From contig JAGTTD010000008.1 in assembly GCA_018398585.1 (NCBI GenBank), positions 25,505,172 through 25,569,171 of the forward strand: a stretch of DNA of 64,000 nucleotides. Reading direction: 5' to 3'. Position numbers and translations under genes: made by a program. The notes below the pieces were generated by a model that was not told where the DNA came from, ran no database searches, and saw nothing but the letters and a program-made list of their open reading frames with translations. The stretch's first letter is position 1; each line of letters starts with the position of its first letter. This document shows, piece by piece, positions 22,906-34,048 of this stretch. Origin of the DNA: Simmondsia chinensis. Lineage: Eukaryota; Streptophyta; Magnoliopsida; Caryophyllales; Simmondsiaceae.

Positions 22906-24303
22906 TTGTTTAGTAAGTTTATGCAAGATATTAGAAGTTTCATGCAAAACACTCAAGCAACTCTTCGAAATCAAGAAACCTTGATTCGCAATCAAAAAGC
23001 GACCATTAGAAACCTTGAGACCCAAATTGGGCAAATTTCAAATCACCTTTCTGAAAGATCTCAGGGTTCCTTACCCCGTAACACTATCACTAACCCACGA
23101 GAGCAGGTAAAAGTAATAGAATTACGAAGTGGGAAAATTCTGAAAGAACCAACTCAGGTAGACAAAATCACGCCAATTGAACAACCCATAACTGACCTGT
23201 CCACTAATGCAAATCAGGAATTGGAAAATGAGGAAGCGCCAAAAATCCTAGAAGAAAATGAACCAAAAAGGGTTGAACCTCAACTCTACAAACTGAAGGT
23301 CCCGTTCCCTCAATGGCTGAGAAAGACTAAAGCGGACAAACAATTTGCGAAATTTTTGGAAATTTTCCAAAAGTTACACATTAATGTTCCTTTTGCTGAC
23401 ATGTTAGAACAGATGCCCAACTATGCAAAATTCATGAAAGAAATCCTGTCTAACAAAAGGAAGTTGGGAGAGTTCGAAACGGTAGCACTTACTAAAGAAT
23501 GCAGTGCCGTACTGCAAAAGAAGTTGCCTCCAAAGCTAAAAGATCCAGAGAGTTTCACGATACCTTACACCATTGGCTCCATTAATTTTGATAAGGCTTT
23601 GTGTGATTTAGGTGCAAGTATAAATTTAATGCCTCTCTCTATTTTCAGAAAGCTTGGATTAGGAGAAGTGAAGCCTGCCACTGTATCTCTCCAACTTGCA
23701 GACAGATCAATCAAGTATCCTAGAGGTGTAATTGAAGACGTTCTTGTGAAGGTCGATAAATTCATCTTCCTGGCTGACTTCATAGTGCTTGATATGGAAG
23801 AGGATCGTGAGATACCTCTTATTTTAGGCCGACCCTTCCTTGCTACAGGAAGGACCCTAATAGACATGCAACAAGGAAAACTTATCCTAAGGGTGCAAGA
23901 TGAACAGGTAACCTTCAACGTCTTTAATGCCATTCAATTTCCTTCTAACATGGATTCTTGTTTTGAGGTTGATATAGTAGATGAGTTGGTCACTGAGACA
24001 TTCAGGGACACATTCCCCAAGCTGCCCCTTGAAGAGTGTCTAACAAAGTCTGGGACCCTAGACACAGAGAACGAGTTGATAAGGGAATGTGCCCAATACC
24101 TGGAAAGTTGCAAACCTTTTGATTCGCACCACGAAACAAGAGTGGAAGACATTCACACAATTGAAATTCAGCAGAAAATGGAAGAAGAAGAGCTGCTGAA
24201 TCTAGAGCTCAACCCATTGCCACCACATCTCAAATATGCCTATCTTGGTAATTCTAACACTTATCCTATTATTATTAATGCCTCATTGAGTAAAATTAAA
24301 TAG
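22906..24303 (+). CDS. Athila gag C-terminus and aspartic protease, 465 aa open
   Basis: This is the longest open stretch in the window. Residues 1-60 are Gln-rich with a coiled-coil look (repeated RNQ/RNL blocks). Residues 120-200 hold the conserved PFPQWLRKTKADKQFAKFLE and LEQMPNYAKFMKEILSNKRK blocks. The protease lies at about 210-330: ALCDLGASINLMPLSIF with the catalytic Asp in DLGAS, and then IPLILGRPFLATGRTLID. In the family this protein is part of the gag-pol polyprotein; the first Met is probably not a true start, since gag sequence continues upstream. It closes with a TAG before the RT. The open frame is intact, but the element around it is not. Confidence 0.88.
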   Translation: MFSKFMQDIRSFMQNTQATLRNQETLIRNQKATIRNLETQIGQISNHLSERSQGSLPRNTITNPREQVKVIELRSGKILKEPTQVDKITPIEQPITDLSTNANQELENEEAPKILEENEPKRVEPQLYKLKVPFPQWLRKTKADKQFAKFLEIFQKLHINVPFADMLEQMPNYAKFMKEILSNKRKLGEFETVALTKECSAVLQKKLPPKLKDPESFTIPYTIGSINFDKALCDLGASINLMPLSIFRKLGLGEVKPATVSLQLADRSIKYPRGVIEDVLVKVDKFIFLADFIVLDMEEDREIPLILGRPFLATGRTLIDMQQGKLILRVQDEQVTFNVFNAIQFPSNMDSCFEVDIVDELVTETFRDTFPKLPLEECLTKSGTLDTENELIRECAQYLESCKPFDSHHETRVEDIHTIEIQQKMEEEELLNLELNPLPPHLKYAYLGNSNTYPIIINASLSKIK

Positions 24304-25368
24304 GAAAGGTTGCTTAGGGTTCTAAGAGAGCATAGATCAGCAATCGGATGGACCTTTTAGGATATCAAGGGAATTAGCCCTTCCATATGCATGCACATAA
24401 TTCTCATGGAGGATAGCTTCAAACCTTCTATTCAACCTCAGTGGTGGTTAAACCCTGCCATGAAAGAGGTAGTAAGAAAAGAAGTTGTCAAACTATTAGA
24501 TGCCGGGATCATTTATCCCATATCTGATAACCCATGGGGTTGGCCTAGTGATGCCACCCAAAAGGACCACTTCCCCTTACCATTCATTAATCAAATGCTA
24601 GAAAAACTAGTTGGTCATTCATATTACTGTTTTCTTGATGGATATTCAGGGTACAATCAAATTGCCATAGCCCCAGAAGATCAAGAAAAAACCACTTTCA
24701 CTTGTCCTTATGGTACCTTTGCCTATAAAAGAATGCCTTTCGAGTTATGCAATGTCCCTATGACTTTTCAAAGATGTATGATGGCAATCTTTAGTGATAT
24801 GGTGGAAAATTTCATAGAGGTGTTTATGGATGATTTTTCAGTCTTTGGAGCCTCATTTGATGATTGTTTAGCTAACCTCTCTTTGCTTTTGCAAAGATGC
24901 ACTGACACTAATCTTGTTTTGAGTTGGGAGAAATGTCATTTTATGGTACAGGATGGAATAGTGTTAGGGCCTATGATTTCAAAAAGAGGAATTGAGGTTG
25001 ATAGAGCAAAAACTGTAGTGATAGAACGATTACCACCCCCTACAAATGTTAAGGGTATTCGGAGTTTTTTAGGATATGCAGGATTCTACAGAAGGTTCAT
25101 TAAGGACTTCTCTAAGATCGCTAAGCCTCTTCGCAATTTATTTATGAAAGATGTCCATTTTAACTTTGATAGTAACTGCATGCATGCCCTTGAAACCTTG
25201 AAGCAGAAACTAGTGTCAGCACCAATAATTGTAGCACCTGATTGGACCTTACACTTTGAACTTATGTGCGACGCTAGTGATTATGCTGTAGGGGCTGTGC
25301 TAGGACAAAGAAGGAACAAAAATTTTCATGTAATTTACTATGCTAGTAAAACTTTGACAAATGCATAG
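24304..25368 (+). pseudogene. Athila reverse transcriptase with an internal deletion
   Basis: An open stretch of 325 residues starts at 24391. It carries VVKLLDAGIIYPISDNPW, then jumps to ATQKDHFPLPFINQMLE. Family members usually have about 35-45 more residues between these blocks, including the 'RVCIDYRKLN' motif, which is absent here. Later motifs are intact: YYCFLDGYSGYNQIAI, the catalytic VFMDDF (about 24820-24840), and SFLGYAGFYRRFIKDFSKIA. The deletion keeps the frame. Loss of that RT motif should abolish activity. A TAG at 25366-25368 cuts it from the RNase H. Confidence 0.88.
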
Positions 25369-25671
25369 ATTATCTATGCTACTACTGAAAAAGAATTACT
25401 AGCTATAGTGTTTACATTTGATAAATTTCATTCCTACTTGCTCAATTCAAAGGTAATTATTTACACTGACTATTCTGCTCTGAAATACCTTTTTGCAAAA
25501 CAGGATGCAAAATCGAGATTGATTAGCTGGATTCTCTTGCTACAGAAATTTGATTTAGAAATCCGGGATAAAAAGGGTACAGAAAATGTTGTGGCAGGTC
25601 ATCTGTCACGTCTCAAACAAGAGGACGAAGGTCCCTCTATCAACAAAAATTCCCGGATGAAAGTCTTATGA
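25369..25671 (+). pseudogene. Athila RNase H
   Basis: Directly after the TAG the frame continues [20 protein letters not shown], with the catalytic Glu in the TEKELLA motif. [20 protein letters not shown] follows, with the catalytic Asp in YTD. It ends in [13 protein letters not shown], where the usual D of 'ADHLSRL' is changed to G. The preceding stop means it could only be made by read-through. Confidence 0.85.
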
Positions 25672-25813
25672 TGGTAAGCGAGAATCCTAATTGTCCATGG
25701 TACGCTGACATTGTTAACTATCTGGTTGCATAGGAACTGCCCAAGGACATGACCTATCAACAAAGAAGAAGTTCTTCGCTGACTTAAAGCATTATTTCTG
25801 AGAAGAACAATTC

Positions 25814-26980
25814 TTGTATAAGTATTGTGCAGACCAGATTATCAGAAGATGTGTACCTGAGGAGGAAATGGAGAACATTCTGCGCCATTGTCACTGTCTT
25901 GAAACTGGTGGCCATCATGGTGGGACAAAAACTGCAGCTAAGATTTTACAATCTGGGTTTTATTGGCCTACACTCTTTAAAGATGCCTTTAAATTTGTTA
26001 GTAAATGTGATAGGTGTCAAAGGACAGGTAACATCTCCAAGAAACATGAAATGCCCCAAAATAATATTTTGGTTGTTGAATTATTTGACGTTTGGGGGAT
26101 TGATTTCATGGGTCCTTTCCGCTCATCATTTTCGAACAGATTTATTTTGGTTGCTGTAGATTATGTGTCAAATTGGTTCGAAGCAGCTGCTTTTCCGACC
26201 AATGAGGCTAGAGTTGCAGTAAACTTTGTTAGAAAAAATATCTTTTCTCGGTTTGGAACTCCTAGAGCAATTATAAGTGATGGCGGAAAACATTTTGGTG
26301 ACAGCCAACTTAAAGCTTTATTGAGTAAGTATGGAGTTACACATTATGTGGGTGCTCCATACAAGCCTCAAACAAGTGGACAAGTGGAAATTTCAAGCCG
26401 AGAATTGAAAATTTTTCTTGAAAAAACAGTTAGTGCCTCTAGAAATGATTGGTTGAAAAAGTTAGATGACGCACTTTGGGTATATAGGACAACATTCAAA
26501 ACACCTACTGGAATGTCTCCATATAGACTGGTTTATGGCAAGGCATGTCATTTACTAGTAGAGTTGAAACACAAAGCATACTGGGCATAAAAATCTTAGA
26601 CTTCAATTTAGCAGCTGCAGGTGAAAAAAGGTTGCTACAAATCAGCAAGATGGATGAGTTCAGAAATGAGGCTTATGAAAAAACTCGAATTTACAAAGAC
26701 CGAACCAAAAGATGGCACGACAAGCACATTCTGAACAAAGAGTTCGTAGCGGGATAAAAAGTTCTACCATTTAACTCCCGCTTACAACTTTTCCCAGGAA
26801 AACTGCGCTCTCGATGGTCAGGACCCTTTATTGTAACCCGTGTTTTTTCATATGGCACGGTTGAGATTCAGGATGAGAAAAAGGGTACTTTCAAAGTCAA
26901 TGGACAAAAACTGAAACCTTACATTGATGGAGAGCTCGAGCCTCAGAAAACTTCCATTCATCTTAACAATGTCGAATAAT
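25814..26980 (+). pseudogene. Athila integrase
   Basis: The 258-residue open stretch 25814-26590 holds the zinc-binding block with [17 protein letters not shown] and then CDRCQRTG. The catalytic core has its three acidic residues in place: D in [10 protein letters not shown] in IISDGGKHF and E in [30 protein letters not shown] follows. A frame change near 26585 leads to AAAGEKRLLQISKMDEFRNE (to 26757), then a TAA, then the C-terminal part FPGKLRSRWSGPFIVTRVF and FKVNGQKLKPYI (to about 26977). The core looks complete, but breaks at both ends make the protein non-functional as it stands. Confidence 0.88.
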
Positions 26981-28613
26981 CCACTCAGAAAGTCAAGCTA
27001 ACAACTATAACTAAAGCGCTTCTTGGGAGACAACCCAAGTGTTTCTATCCTTGTTTATCAAATTTTTCCTTTCATTATTTTTAATTGTCTCATGTTTATG
27101 TATATTTTTGTTTAAACAGTTATTTTACAACAAGTTTGGGGGCAACAAGATATCAACATACACCATCAACAAGCAATCCTCAAACCTGGGAAGTATCTCT
27201 CACCCACTTAATCTTTGTAGTTCTTTTAATATTAAGAACAATATTAACTTTAAGTTTGGGGGTGAGAAAAGCAATTTTTAAAGTTTGAAACAAAATTTTT
27301 TTGAAAAGTTTTTCTGTTTTAGAGTCGGTTTTAATGCCTCCCAGAGTTCGGAGCCTTTGTATGGGGATGTAAAAAGTGTCGGCCAACAAAAAGATTGTAT
27401 ATTTTCTACAGTTTTAATCATTAGTCTTTCAAAAATTTCATATAAAAAAAAAAAGAAAGAAAGAAAGAACTTATCATCATGCTTTTTAGGCAATTTTTCT
27501 ACTCTTTTTTATCTCGTTTACTTTAATTAGATTTGAATAACCTGATAATCAATTATTTTTGTGTTCTAATTGCAAAATACGGTCTAATCTAAGGGATTAT
27601 CTTGATAAAACCTTGGTATTTGACTTCACTATTTAGCATGGCTGTTTTACTTTTCTTTCTGATTAAACGATTCTCAAATTTGAATAGATTGCATTAAGAT
27701 TATCATTTATATAATAAATTTTGAAGAGTTATGCCTAAATCTAAATGAAAGAAAAATATAATAAAAATAGAGGGAGAGAATCACTAAGCACCGTTATCCT
27801 GTTAAAAACGTCTATCATTTGGATATGTGCTATGGTGTGATGGTTTCGTGCCTTGGTGTCTCGAGCAAGTAGATCCGTAGGGGTGTTTCAACACCTGGTA
27901 CCCTGGGCCAACCGGAACGGGAGCTGTTGCATTGAAAGCTCGCTACAAGGAGTACTTAGAAAGCTAACAAGGAGCCAAGCACCCCAAAAGGCAGGGGGGG
28001 GGGGGGGGGGGGGGGGGGGGGGAGAATCTCTAGCACCGCTATCCCACAAAAATAATTTTGAGATATGTGCTACCCATTAAGAGGGCATCTCAATGGTGGC
28101 TTCTTTTACTTATGGGTCATCGCACAAGAGTCAGAGTTTGATTCTCACTGAAGATATACTCTGGAAGTCATAGTGAAGGCATCTCATGGGTGGCTTCTCT
28201 TACTTATGGATCATCGCCCAGGAGTCGGAGCTTGATTCTCTCGAATATATACTCACAGGCTGAAATTGACTTGAGTAAATAAATTCCTCCAAAAAAAACA
28301 AATTAGTTTTGGGCATACTTGATAAGTCGTATTATGAGTGATATGAATTTTGTCCTCCATTCGGTTTGAATATCTTAAGATTAGAAAGAACGGATAAACT
28401 TAATTTGCTTAGCTAACTTTTGAATTCGGTTACCTAGGTAATTGACAGATTTTTCCTTGGAAAAGATGGTTCTGCCTTTAAAACCTTGAACTTTGAGCCT
28501 CAGTTATTCTTCTCTAATTTGGAGTATGCCTGCTCTGAATTGTCGAAGATTTCTTAAAAAGCATGTGATCCTATGCTTCAAGATTTAACCTTGCTCGATG
28601 ACAAGCAGGATTT
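26981..28613 (+). other. Athila 3' non-coding region
   Basis: No ORF of substance. The polypurine-like word AAGTTTGGGGG occurs twice early (27131-27142 and 27252-27262), far upstream of the true tract. At 27776-28045 the word GAGAATC(A/T)CTA(A)GCACCG is repeated around a G-run. At 28081-28258 two copies of about 85 bp follow each other (GGCATCTCA, GGTGGCTTCT(T/C)TTACTTATG, GAGTC(A/G)GAG blocks). No envelope gene is visible. Confidence 0.75.
27996..28021. repeat. Long G-run
   Basis: About 26 consecutive G bases inside the Athila 3' region. The true length is doubtful for the same reason as the C-run at 21302. Confidence 0.8.
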
Positions 28614-28625
28614 AAGTTTGGGGGT
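28614..28625 (+). other. Polypurine tract of the Athila element
   Basis: AAGTTTGGGGGT stands four bases before the 3' LTR start TGATAAG. This is the expected site for plus-strand priming. Confidence 0.85.
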
Positions 28626-28629
28626 ATTT

Positions 28630-30070
28630 TGATAAGTTTAATTTAGTATATAATTATTTATATCATTTTTATTCATTTTTAACCATTTTTTTTCAAACTT
28701 TAATTGCTTTTGCTCGGTTTTGCTCGTTTTCAACTATATTGTTATTTTCTTGAAAAAACACTCATTTTATACTAAATCTTGTTAGGTTTATCATCAACAT
28801 CAACAAGTAAAACCAAGATACATCAAATAAAAGTAAAAAAATATCAAAAACACCCAAGTTACACGGTTCAAAGCAAGAACCACATAAAATAACAAACTTT
28901 TCACACAAAGTTTATTTAGGCGGCAAGTTTAATCAATATTTTTTCTCAAATACATTGTATAACGCCCAAATAACATCCACATGATTTGAATTTTTGCAGT
29001 TTGGGCGGTGGAGATTAGGAACAAATAAAAAAATGAAGAACTTTGCAACTTGAACAAAGTAGCCACAACCATGGACAAATGAGAAGCAAGTTTTGATATT
29101 TTTCTTCATTTTTTTTTCCCATCTCTACTATTATAAATAGAGGATGGTCGTGGAGTGTTTAGGCATCAGTTTTTCAAACAAAAATTTCACAAGAAGTAGG
29201 AGAAAAGAGAGTGAAACCGAGAGGAAGAAAGAAGGAAAGGAGGAAAGAAAGTTTGGTTTGTAATTTTGTATTTTTAGTTCTTTTTATCCTTTTCCTTTCC
29301 TAAGTTCATGAATTTCATGTTAATAATGTTTTATATTAAGATTATCATGAACTAATTTTGTTATTCCAAGGCTACGATGTAGCCTAAGTTGTAATATATG
29401 CTTATTTTTAATTCAACGTATTCAATGTTTTATTATTGCGTTGTTGAAGTATTTATCATTGTTCTTCACGAGTTTTAAATGGTTGATCACCATTTAAGGC
29501 CTATAAAGATTCATAATTAGTTCGAGAGGAGATTTATGATGATTACTAAGGTGATAAGCACCACAAATTGGGTGAATACTAGAGAGAGATTAACAATTTG
29601 TGTGGTTTTTAAGTGAAAATCATAGAACTTAAAAAACTCTTTTCTTATTTAAATTCATGCACGAGAGTGATGGGTTAATATGTAAAAGAGCATGCTAAAT
29701 ATTGCTCGAGAGAGAATGTTTAGTAAATTAGGGTTTTCAACCATCAACACGTAATAACAACTTGAATATCGAGAATAGAAAGCCATATTAATTCAACTAG
29801 GTGAAATCGGATGCCTTGGATCTTAATAAATTATAAAAACCAACTAAAAATTAGTAAACTTTTCATAAGAATTTGTAAATAATTTTTTTTAATTTTTATT
29901 TTGTGGTATTTCATTTCAAAACCCATAATTTACGGTCTCTCAAATAGCACTAGAGCTACTAATTTCAGTACTCACTCAAAAACAATCCTCGTGGGAATGA
30001 TACTTTACTCATTCTATATTACTTGATACGACTTAGTGCATTTGCTAAGCAATACACAAAGAAAGCATCA
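28630..30070 (+). repeat. 3' LTR of the Athila element
   Basis: Starts TGATAAGTTTAATTTAG and ends AAAGCATCA, followed by CCGAC. It is the partner of 17330-18768. Its CTATTATAAATAGAGG box (29127-29142) matches the TATA-like box of the 5' copy. Confidence 0.92.
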
Positions 30071-30548
30071 CCGACTTGGTGGTGAATATCCCAGAAGGGT
30101 CACCCATCCACCTAACATGATCAGCTACACCCGGTCTACCCCTAAAGTAGACAGTATCCAGTATAGGTAGCAGCTCGACCCTCTCCAGTGGAAACCTCCA
30201 CTGATCACCCTCAATAATATTAGAAACACGTGTGCCCCAAAGATGACCAGTACAAGTCAAAGTGCGGGTCGTGAACCGACCCTACAGATGCCCACAAGGT
30301 ATCTAGTAGTCAGCCCAATGTGCAGTGTTGTGCCCATCCCCAATAATGTGCCCGAACTCTCCATTGCATAAGGATCGAACACTAAGGATGTTCCTTCACG
30401 TCCAAGGAATCGACCCCGTCAGCTGAACCTCCCAGAAGCTCTTCCCCTGGAGTTAGTTGGCATGAGTCTACCGAGGCCACAAAGAATCACAATTCATGAG
30501 CAGAACCCAAATGTGTTTCATAATGGAAGCCTGGTTCCACTCAGTCAG
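30071..30548 (-). pseudogene. L1 LINE, middle piece: between RT and zf-RVT
   Basis: The minus strand from 30545 down reads TEWNQASIMKHIWVLL, the linker that follows the RT domain in plant L1 ORF2. It continues, with stops, to GHLWGTRVSNIIEGDQWRFP, RVELLPILDTVYF and RWMGDPSGIFTTKS. The last is the 'W..s.sG.Fs..s' block ahead of the zf-RVT zinc residues at 17154. The right neighbour on the LINE is at 40565. The CAG at 30546-30548 and CAT at 40565-40567 are the flanks of the CACTA insertion. Removing the CACTA and one flank brings this linker back into frame with the RT piece. Confidence 0.82.
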
Positions 30549-30569
30549 CACTGCTACATAATTGCACAT

Positions 30570-30990
30570 AAGCAGCGGTTTTTTTGCAGCGGTTCTGAAA
30601 CCGTTGCATAAAGTTATTTTATACAGCAGTTTTCCAACGTTTATAAAACCGTTGCATTACATGATATATATGCAGCGGTTTATACTGCGGTTTATAAACC
30701 GTTGCATTAGGCCCCTTTTATGCAGCGGTTTTTACCATTTTATGTAGCGGTTTTAAACCGTTGCATTAGGACCATATTATGCAGCGGTTTTTACCATTTT
30801 ATGCAGTGGTTTTAAACCGTTGCATTAGGACCATATTATGCAGCGATTTTTACAATTTTATGCAGCAGTTTTAAACCGTTGCATTAGGTTCCCTTTTATG
30901 CAGCGGTTTTAAAACCGTTGCATTAGGTTTCCATTATGCAGTGGTTTTAACATTTTATGCAGCGTTTTTTAAACCGTTGCATAAGCTTAG
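30570..30990. repeat. Left subterminal repeats of the CACTA element
   Basis: About ten units combine ATGCAGCGGTTTT with its near complement AAACCGTTGCATTA, so direct and inverted copies alternate. In En/Spm such repeats bind the TNPA-type protein. Confidence 0.85.
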
Positions 30991-31105
30991 TCATAATTAC
31001 ATTGCAAAGGTGAAAAGTTGGCGGGAAGATGATAATGTTTACAAAATTTGGGTAAATCAATAATTTTAAGTGAATTTTTTCTGCCAAAAAATTGTTAATT
31101 AAAAA

Positions 31106-31640
31106 AAGGATTTTTTGCATTTTATCACGTAGGTTTTATGTCATCTAGCTTTTAACTACCCTTTTTTTTTTTTTTTTTTTTTGCTCTTAACCACCTAAAA
31201 AATTTTTTTGGTCGCAAATGACCACCGGATGGAATATAACGTTAGAAAAAATATAACATTCCATGCAAATTTTAAAATATTTATGATATATAGCTTTTAA
31301 CTAACTTCTTTGAGTGATATTGAAGAGTTAATATGTAAAAGAGTACACTAAGTATTTCTCCTAATTTTAGTATTGTTTGCAAATAAACCACCTATATTTT
31401 ATGGTATATAACTTTTAATCACCTGCATTTTTAAGTATATAGCTTTTGATTACTAAAATTGATAATGAACATTATGGAATATTTCAAAATTGGATGGAAT
31501 ATTCCATATGGTGGTCATTTGTAAAAAAAAAAAAGAAAAAAAAGTTTACATGGTTAAAAGTAAAAAAAAAAAAAAAAAAAAATTAGGTGATTAAAAATTA
31601 GATGACATAAAATCTAGGTAATAAAATACAAAAAACCCTT
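31106..31640. mobile_element. Mutator-type MITE with long inverted ends
   Basis: The left end AAGGATTTTTTGCATTTTAT and the reversed right end AAGGGTTTTTTGTATTTTAT continue to match for about 55 bases, including TTTTATGTCATCTA. The ends sit in A-rich DNA, so a 9-bp duplication cannot be fixed. Long T- and A-runs (31150-31183, 31562-31582) face each other inside. It has no coding capacity and lies within the CACTA element. Confidence 0.78.
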
Positions 31641-32096
31641 AAAAAACCCTAAATACAATAAAAGAAATTTGAACCCTAAATTAGAATAATAATTTTTATA
31701 AATATAAAGAGTCCCTTTTTTCTATAAATATGAAAAAAAATTCTAATTTTTCCTCAAAACATAAAATCATACTTAAAAATAAAATAAAATACTTAATTAT
31801 TTTATTTTGAGTAGTAAAATGGTCAAAAAGAAGTTATTTGGGGACAAAGTAATAATTTTTTAAGAGTGAGGGGTTTAATGAGTGATTTTATTTGAGAAGG
31901 GGGTTTTCTATTTTTAAAGCAAAAGTCAGGAGATTTTTTATAATTTACCGCTTTCTTTTTGCAACTTTTGGGTTTGAGCGAAAATGCGGTTATAGTCAAC
32001 CGCGTCAAAGAAACTCGTTTAAACAAAACAAAACAAGATGTGTTCTGTAAATGACGCGATTTAATTACTAAACCGCGTCTCACAATATATAACCTT
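31641..32096. other. AT-rich CACTA interior
   Basis: No recognised gene or repeat. An 86-residue frame on the minus strand (31823-32083) is Lys/Ser-rich and has no similarity that I know of, so I do not call it a gene. Confidence 0.4.
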
Positions 32097-32570
32097 CACT
32101 ACAAAAAAAAATGCTCTTTACCAACAGCAGCATTTCAAGTTCTGTTGGTAATGGTTATATATTACCAACAACAAATATTTACTATTGCTAATACTCAAAA
32201 GGGATAAAAAGTGAAAATAAAAAAGACCTAATCCCAACAAAAAATAATTTCTGTTGGTATTGATGAAGTAAATACCAACAGAATTAAATATTGTTGGCAT
32301 CGACCAGATCAATACCAACAGAATTAAATGTTGTTGGCATCGACCAGATCAATACCAACAAAATTAAATGTTGTTGGTATCGACCAGATCAATACCAACA
32401 TAACTAAATGTGTTGGTATCAACCAGATCAATACCAACAGAATTAAATGTTGCTGGTATCGACTTGATCAATACAAATAGAACTAAATGATGTTGGTATC
32501 GACTAGATCAATACCAACAAAAATAAACCAACATATGTATTTGCCAATAGACAAATTTGTTGGTGAAATT
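32097..32570. mobile_element. End of a second CACTA-like element
   Basis: Starts CACTACAAAAAAAA, the usual CACTA terminus. It is followed by ACCAACAG / CTGTTGGTA words in both directions and a tandem array (next entry). No matching right end with TTGGTA words was located, so this may be a fragment, or the other end may have been lost. Confidence 0.6.
32240..32525. repeat. Tandem array of a 41-49 bp unit
   Basis: Six to seven units of the form TTGGTATCGACCAGATCAAT, ACCAACAGAATTAAATGT. Each unit holds the inverted pair TTGGTAT ... ATACCAA, so every unit could fold into a small hairpin. It fits a CACTA subterminal array. Confidence 0.8.
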
Positions 32571-34048
32571 AAAATTTATACTTATAGATATTTTTGTTAG
32601 AGTAATTAAAATATTAAAACCATGAAGTTTGATATATTAATTTTATAGTCCCTAGAGTTTATGAAATAATTTTTTAATCAAACGGTCAAAATTACGATGT
32701 CTAAGCATACAAAAGTTGTTATTCGTTAGTAATCTTACAATCCTCTTGCTATTGCCCTCATCACACACACGAACTGTAATATTATGTCACTATTAATAAA
32801 AAAATTTTACATTCTTATATACCATTATTTAGATGATTTTGTTAAATATATTTTACTTTATACTAAAATAATATTTAACAAAATTTATAAACCAAATCAC
32901 TAAATTTTAAAATATGAATATGTAAGTTAATTTTTATCAAAAAATGTAGTTTACCAAAAATTGATCACTTCCCGCTAAAATTTTCACTAATTCCCGCTTT
33001 AGGCATTAGGGTTCCAAAATACATGGACTGTTCACACAAACACATTACCTTTGCTCCTCCCTGCTCTCTGTCTCTCTCTCTCCGACTCCTCGCGCCTCCC
33101 CCTCTCTCCCCGACTCTAATGTCGCCAGTCGCCGCTTGTCCACTGTCGCCGGTCGCCGCTCATTCACCATCGCCGGCCATCGGTTCCCGCTCGTCACTGT
33201 TGGTTCACAACTCTCTCTGTTTGCACCTCTCTCTTTCATTTTTTTCGTTCATTTTCTCTAATTTTTTTTCTTTGATTTTTGTTGATTTTTCATATTCTTG
33301 CTTATTATCTCTAAATATTGAACCCTAGACACTGTTTTGAGGTCAAAATCAAACCCTAAACCCTATTTTAGTTTATGTTTCGTGCCTCTCTTGCTCATAT
33401 CTTGCCTTCATCTTTGGTAGTTCTCTCTTTGATTTTTGTTGATTTTGCATATCCGTGCTAATTATGTCTAAAAATTAAACCCTAGACATGATTTTGAGCT
33501 TCTATAATCAACTGATTTCTTCTTTTTGTCAAAATTACTGAATTGTATTTCGTAAAGATAAACCCTAATTAACTGATTTCATTGTTTTAGTTGATTCAAC
33601 ATACAAATCCTATTTAGTAGCATGTTAAGTTCATGATATCTGACAAACTACTATCACTTTGCTCCTTTGTTAGTGAATAGACATTTTGTTGTTCATTTAA
33701 TTCTTTTCCACCCTTCTAACAATCCATTAATAATAATCAATGAAAATGAAGATTACATTTGAATATAGTTGGCCCAAATATGACATAAGCAAATTATTTC
33801 CAAAGTGACAGTTGTATTGCATCAATGGCTAGAGGTGCGTAGTAACTTCTAAATATAGTTTGGCCTGTATATCAACTTTCAAATGTCCATTCTACTTGCA
33901 ATTCTTGCTTCACAACATATCTTTTGAAGTGTTATATTGAATTTATGGTTAGAGAAGTCTAGGTTTCATACACTTGATAGAGAAACGGAAAGGAGGAGTC
34001 TTGTTTAGCTTCTGGTTTCCTTTGTCAAAATAGAGTTACTAAAAAATA
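32571..34048. other. Gene-leader-like stretch in the CACTA interior
   Basis: At 33023-33220 a C/T-rich segment with CTCTCT tracts and repeated GTCGCCG(G/C) words resembles a plant 5' leader. A short plus-strand frame (33023-33328, 101 aa) contains a Ser/Pro/Ala repeat, but I see no domain. At 33255-33350 and 33425-33505 the sequence TTTGATTTTTGTTGATTTT ... AACCCTAGACA occurs twice. These may be the promoter and first intron of a lost CACTA gene. Confidence 0.35.

Larger units (their letters stand above)
17330..30070 (+). mobile_element. Athila-type Ty3/gypsy LTR retrotransposon
   Basis: Ends are TGATAAGTTTAATTTAG and AAAGCATCA, with LTRs of about 1.44 kb (17330-18768 and 28630-30070). The flanks are the exact 5-bp duplication CCGAC. 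The primer site matches the 3' end of plant tRNA-Asp(GTC) with one mismatch, and the polypurine tract is AAGTTTGGGGGT. The order is gag, protease, RT, RNase H, integrase, then 1.6 kb of non-coding 3' DNA, as in Athila. No envelope-like ORF is seen. Internal stops and a deletion in the RT show it is inactive. A hAT element sits inside (18961-21293). A rough hand count over the first 250 bases gives about one LTR difference per 18 bases. Confidence 0.93.

Noticed and set aside
22741..23034. Frames on both strands overlapping the start of the Athila gag-protease frame
   Set aside because: The plus frame at 22906-24303 carries the conserved domains. The others are shadows.
27776..28045. A separate small transposon around the G-run in the Athila 3' region
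   Set aside because: The repeated words lack inverted ends and target duplications. More likely normal Athila 3' sequence with local duplication.
30570..30990. CRISPR-like regular repeats (also 39725-40450 and 32240-32525)
   Set aside because: The units are CACTA subterminal words with TIRs outside and no unique spacers. Plant nuclear context.
33023..33328. 101-aa Ser/Pro/Ala-rich frame
   Set aside because: The composition follows from C/T-rich leader DNA with GTCGCCG repeats. No domain, and the similar DNA at 36900-37190 does not keep the frame.
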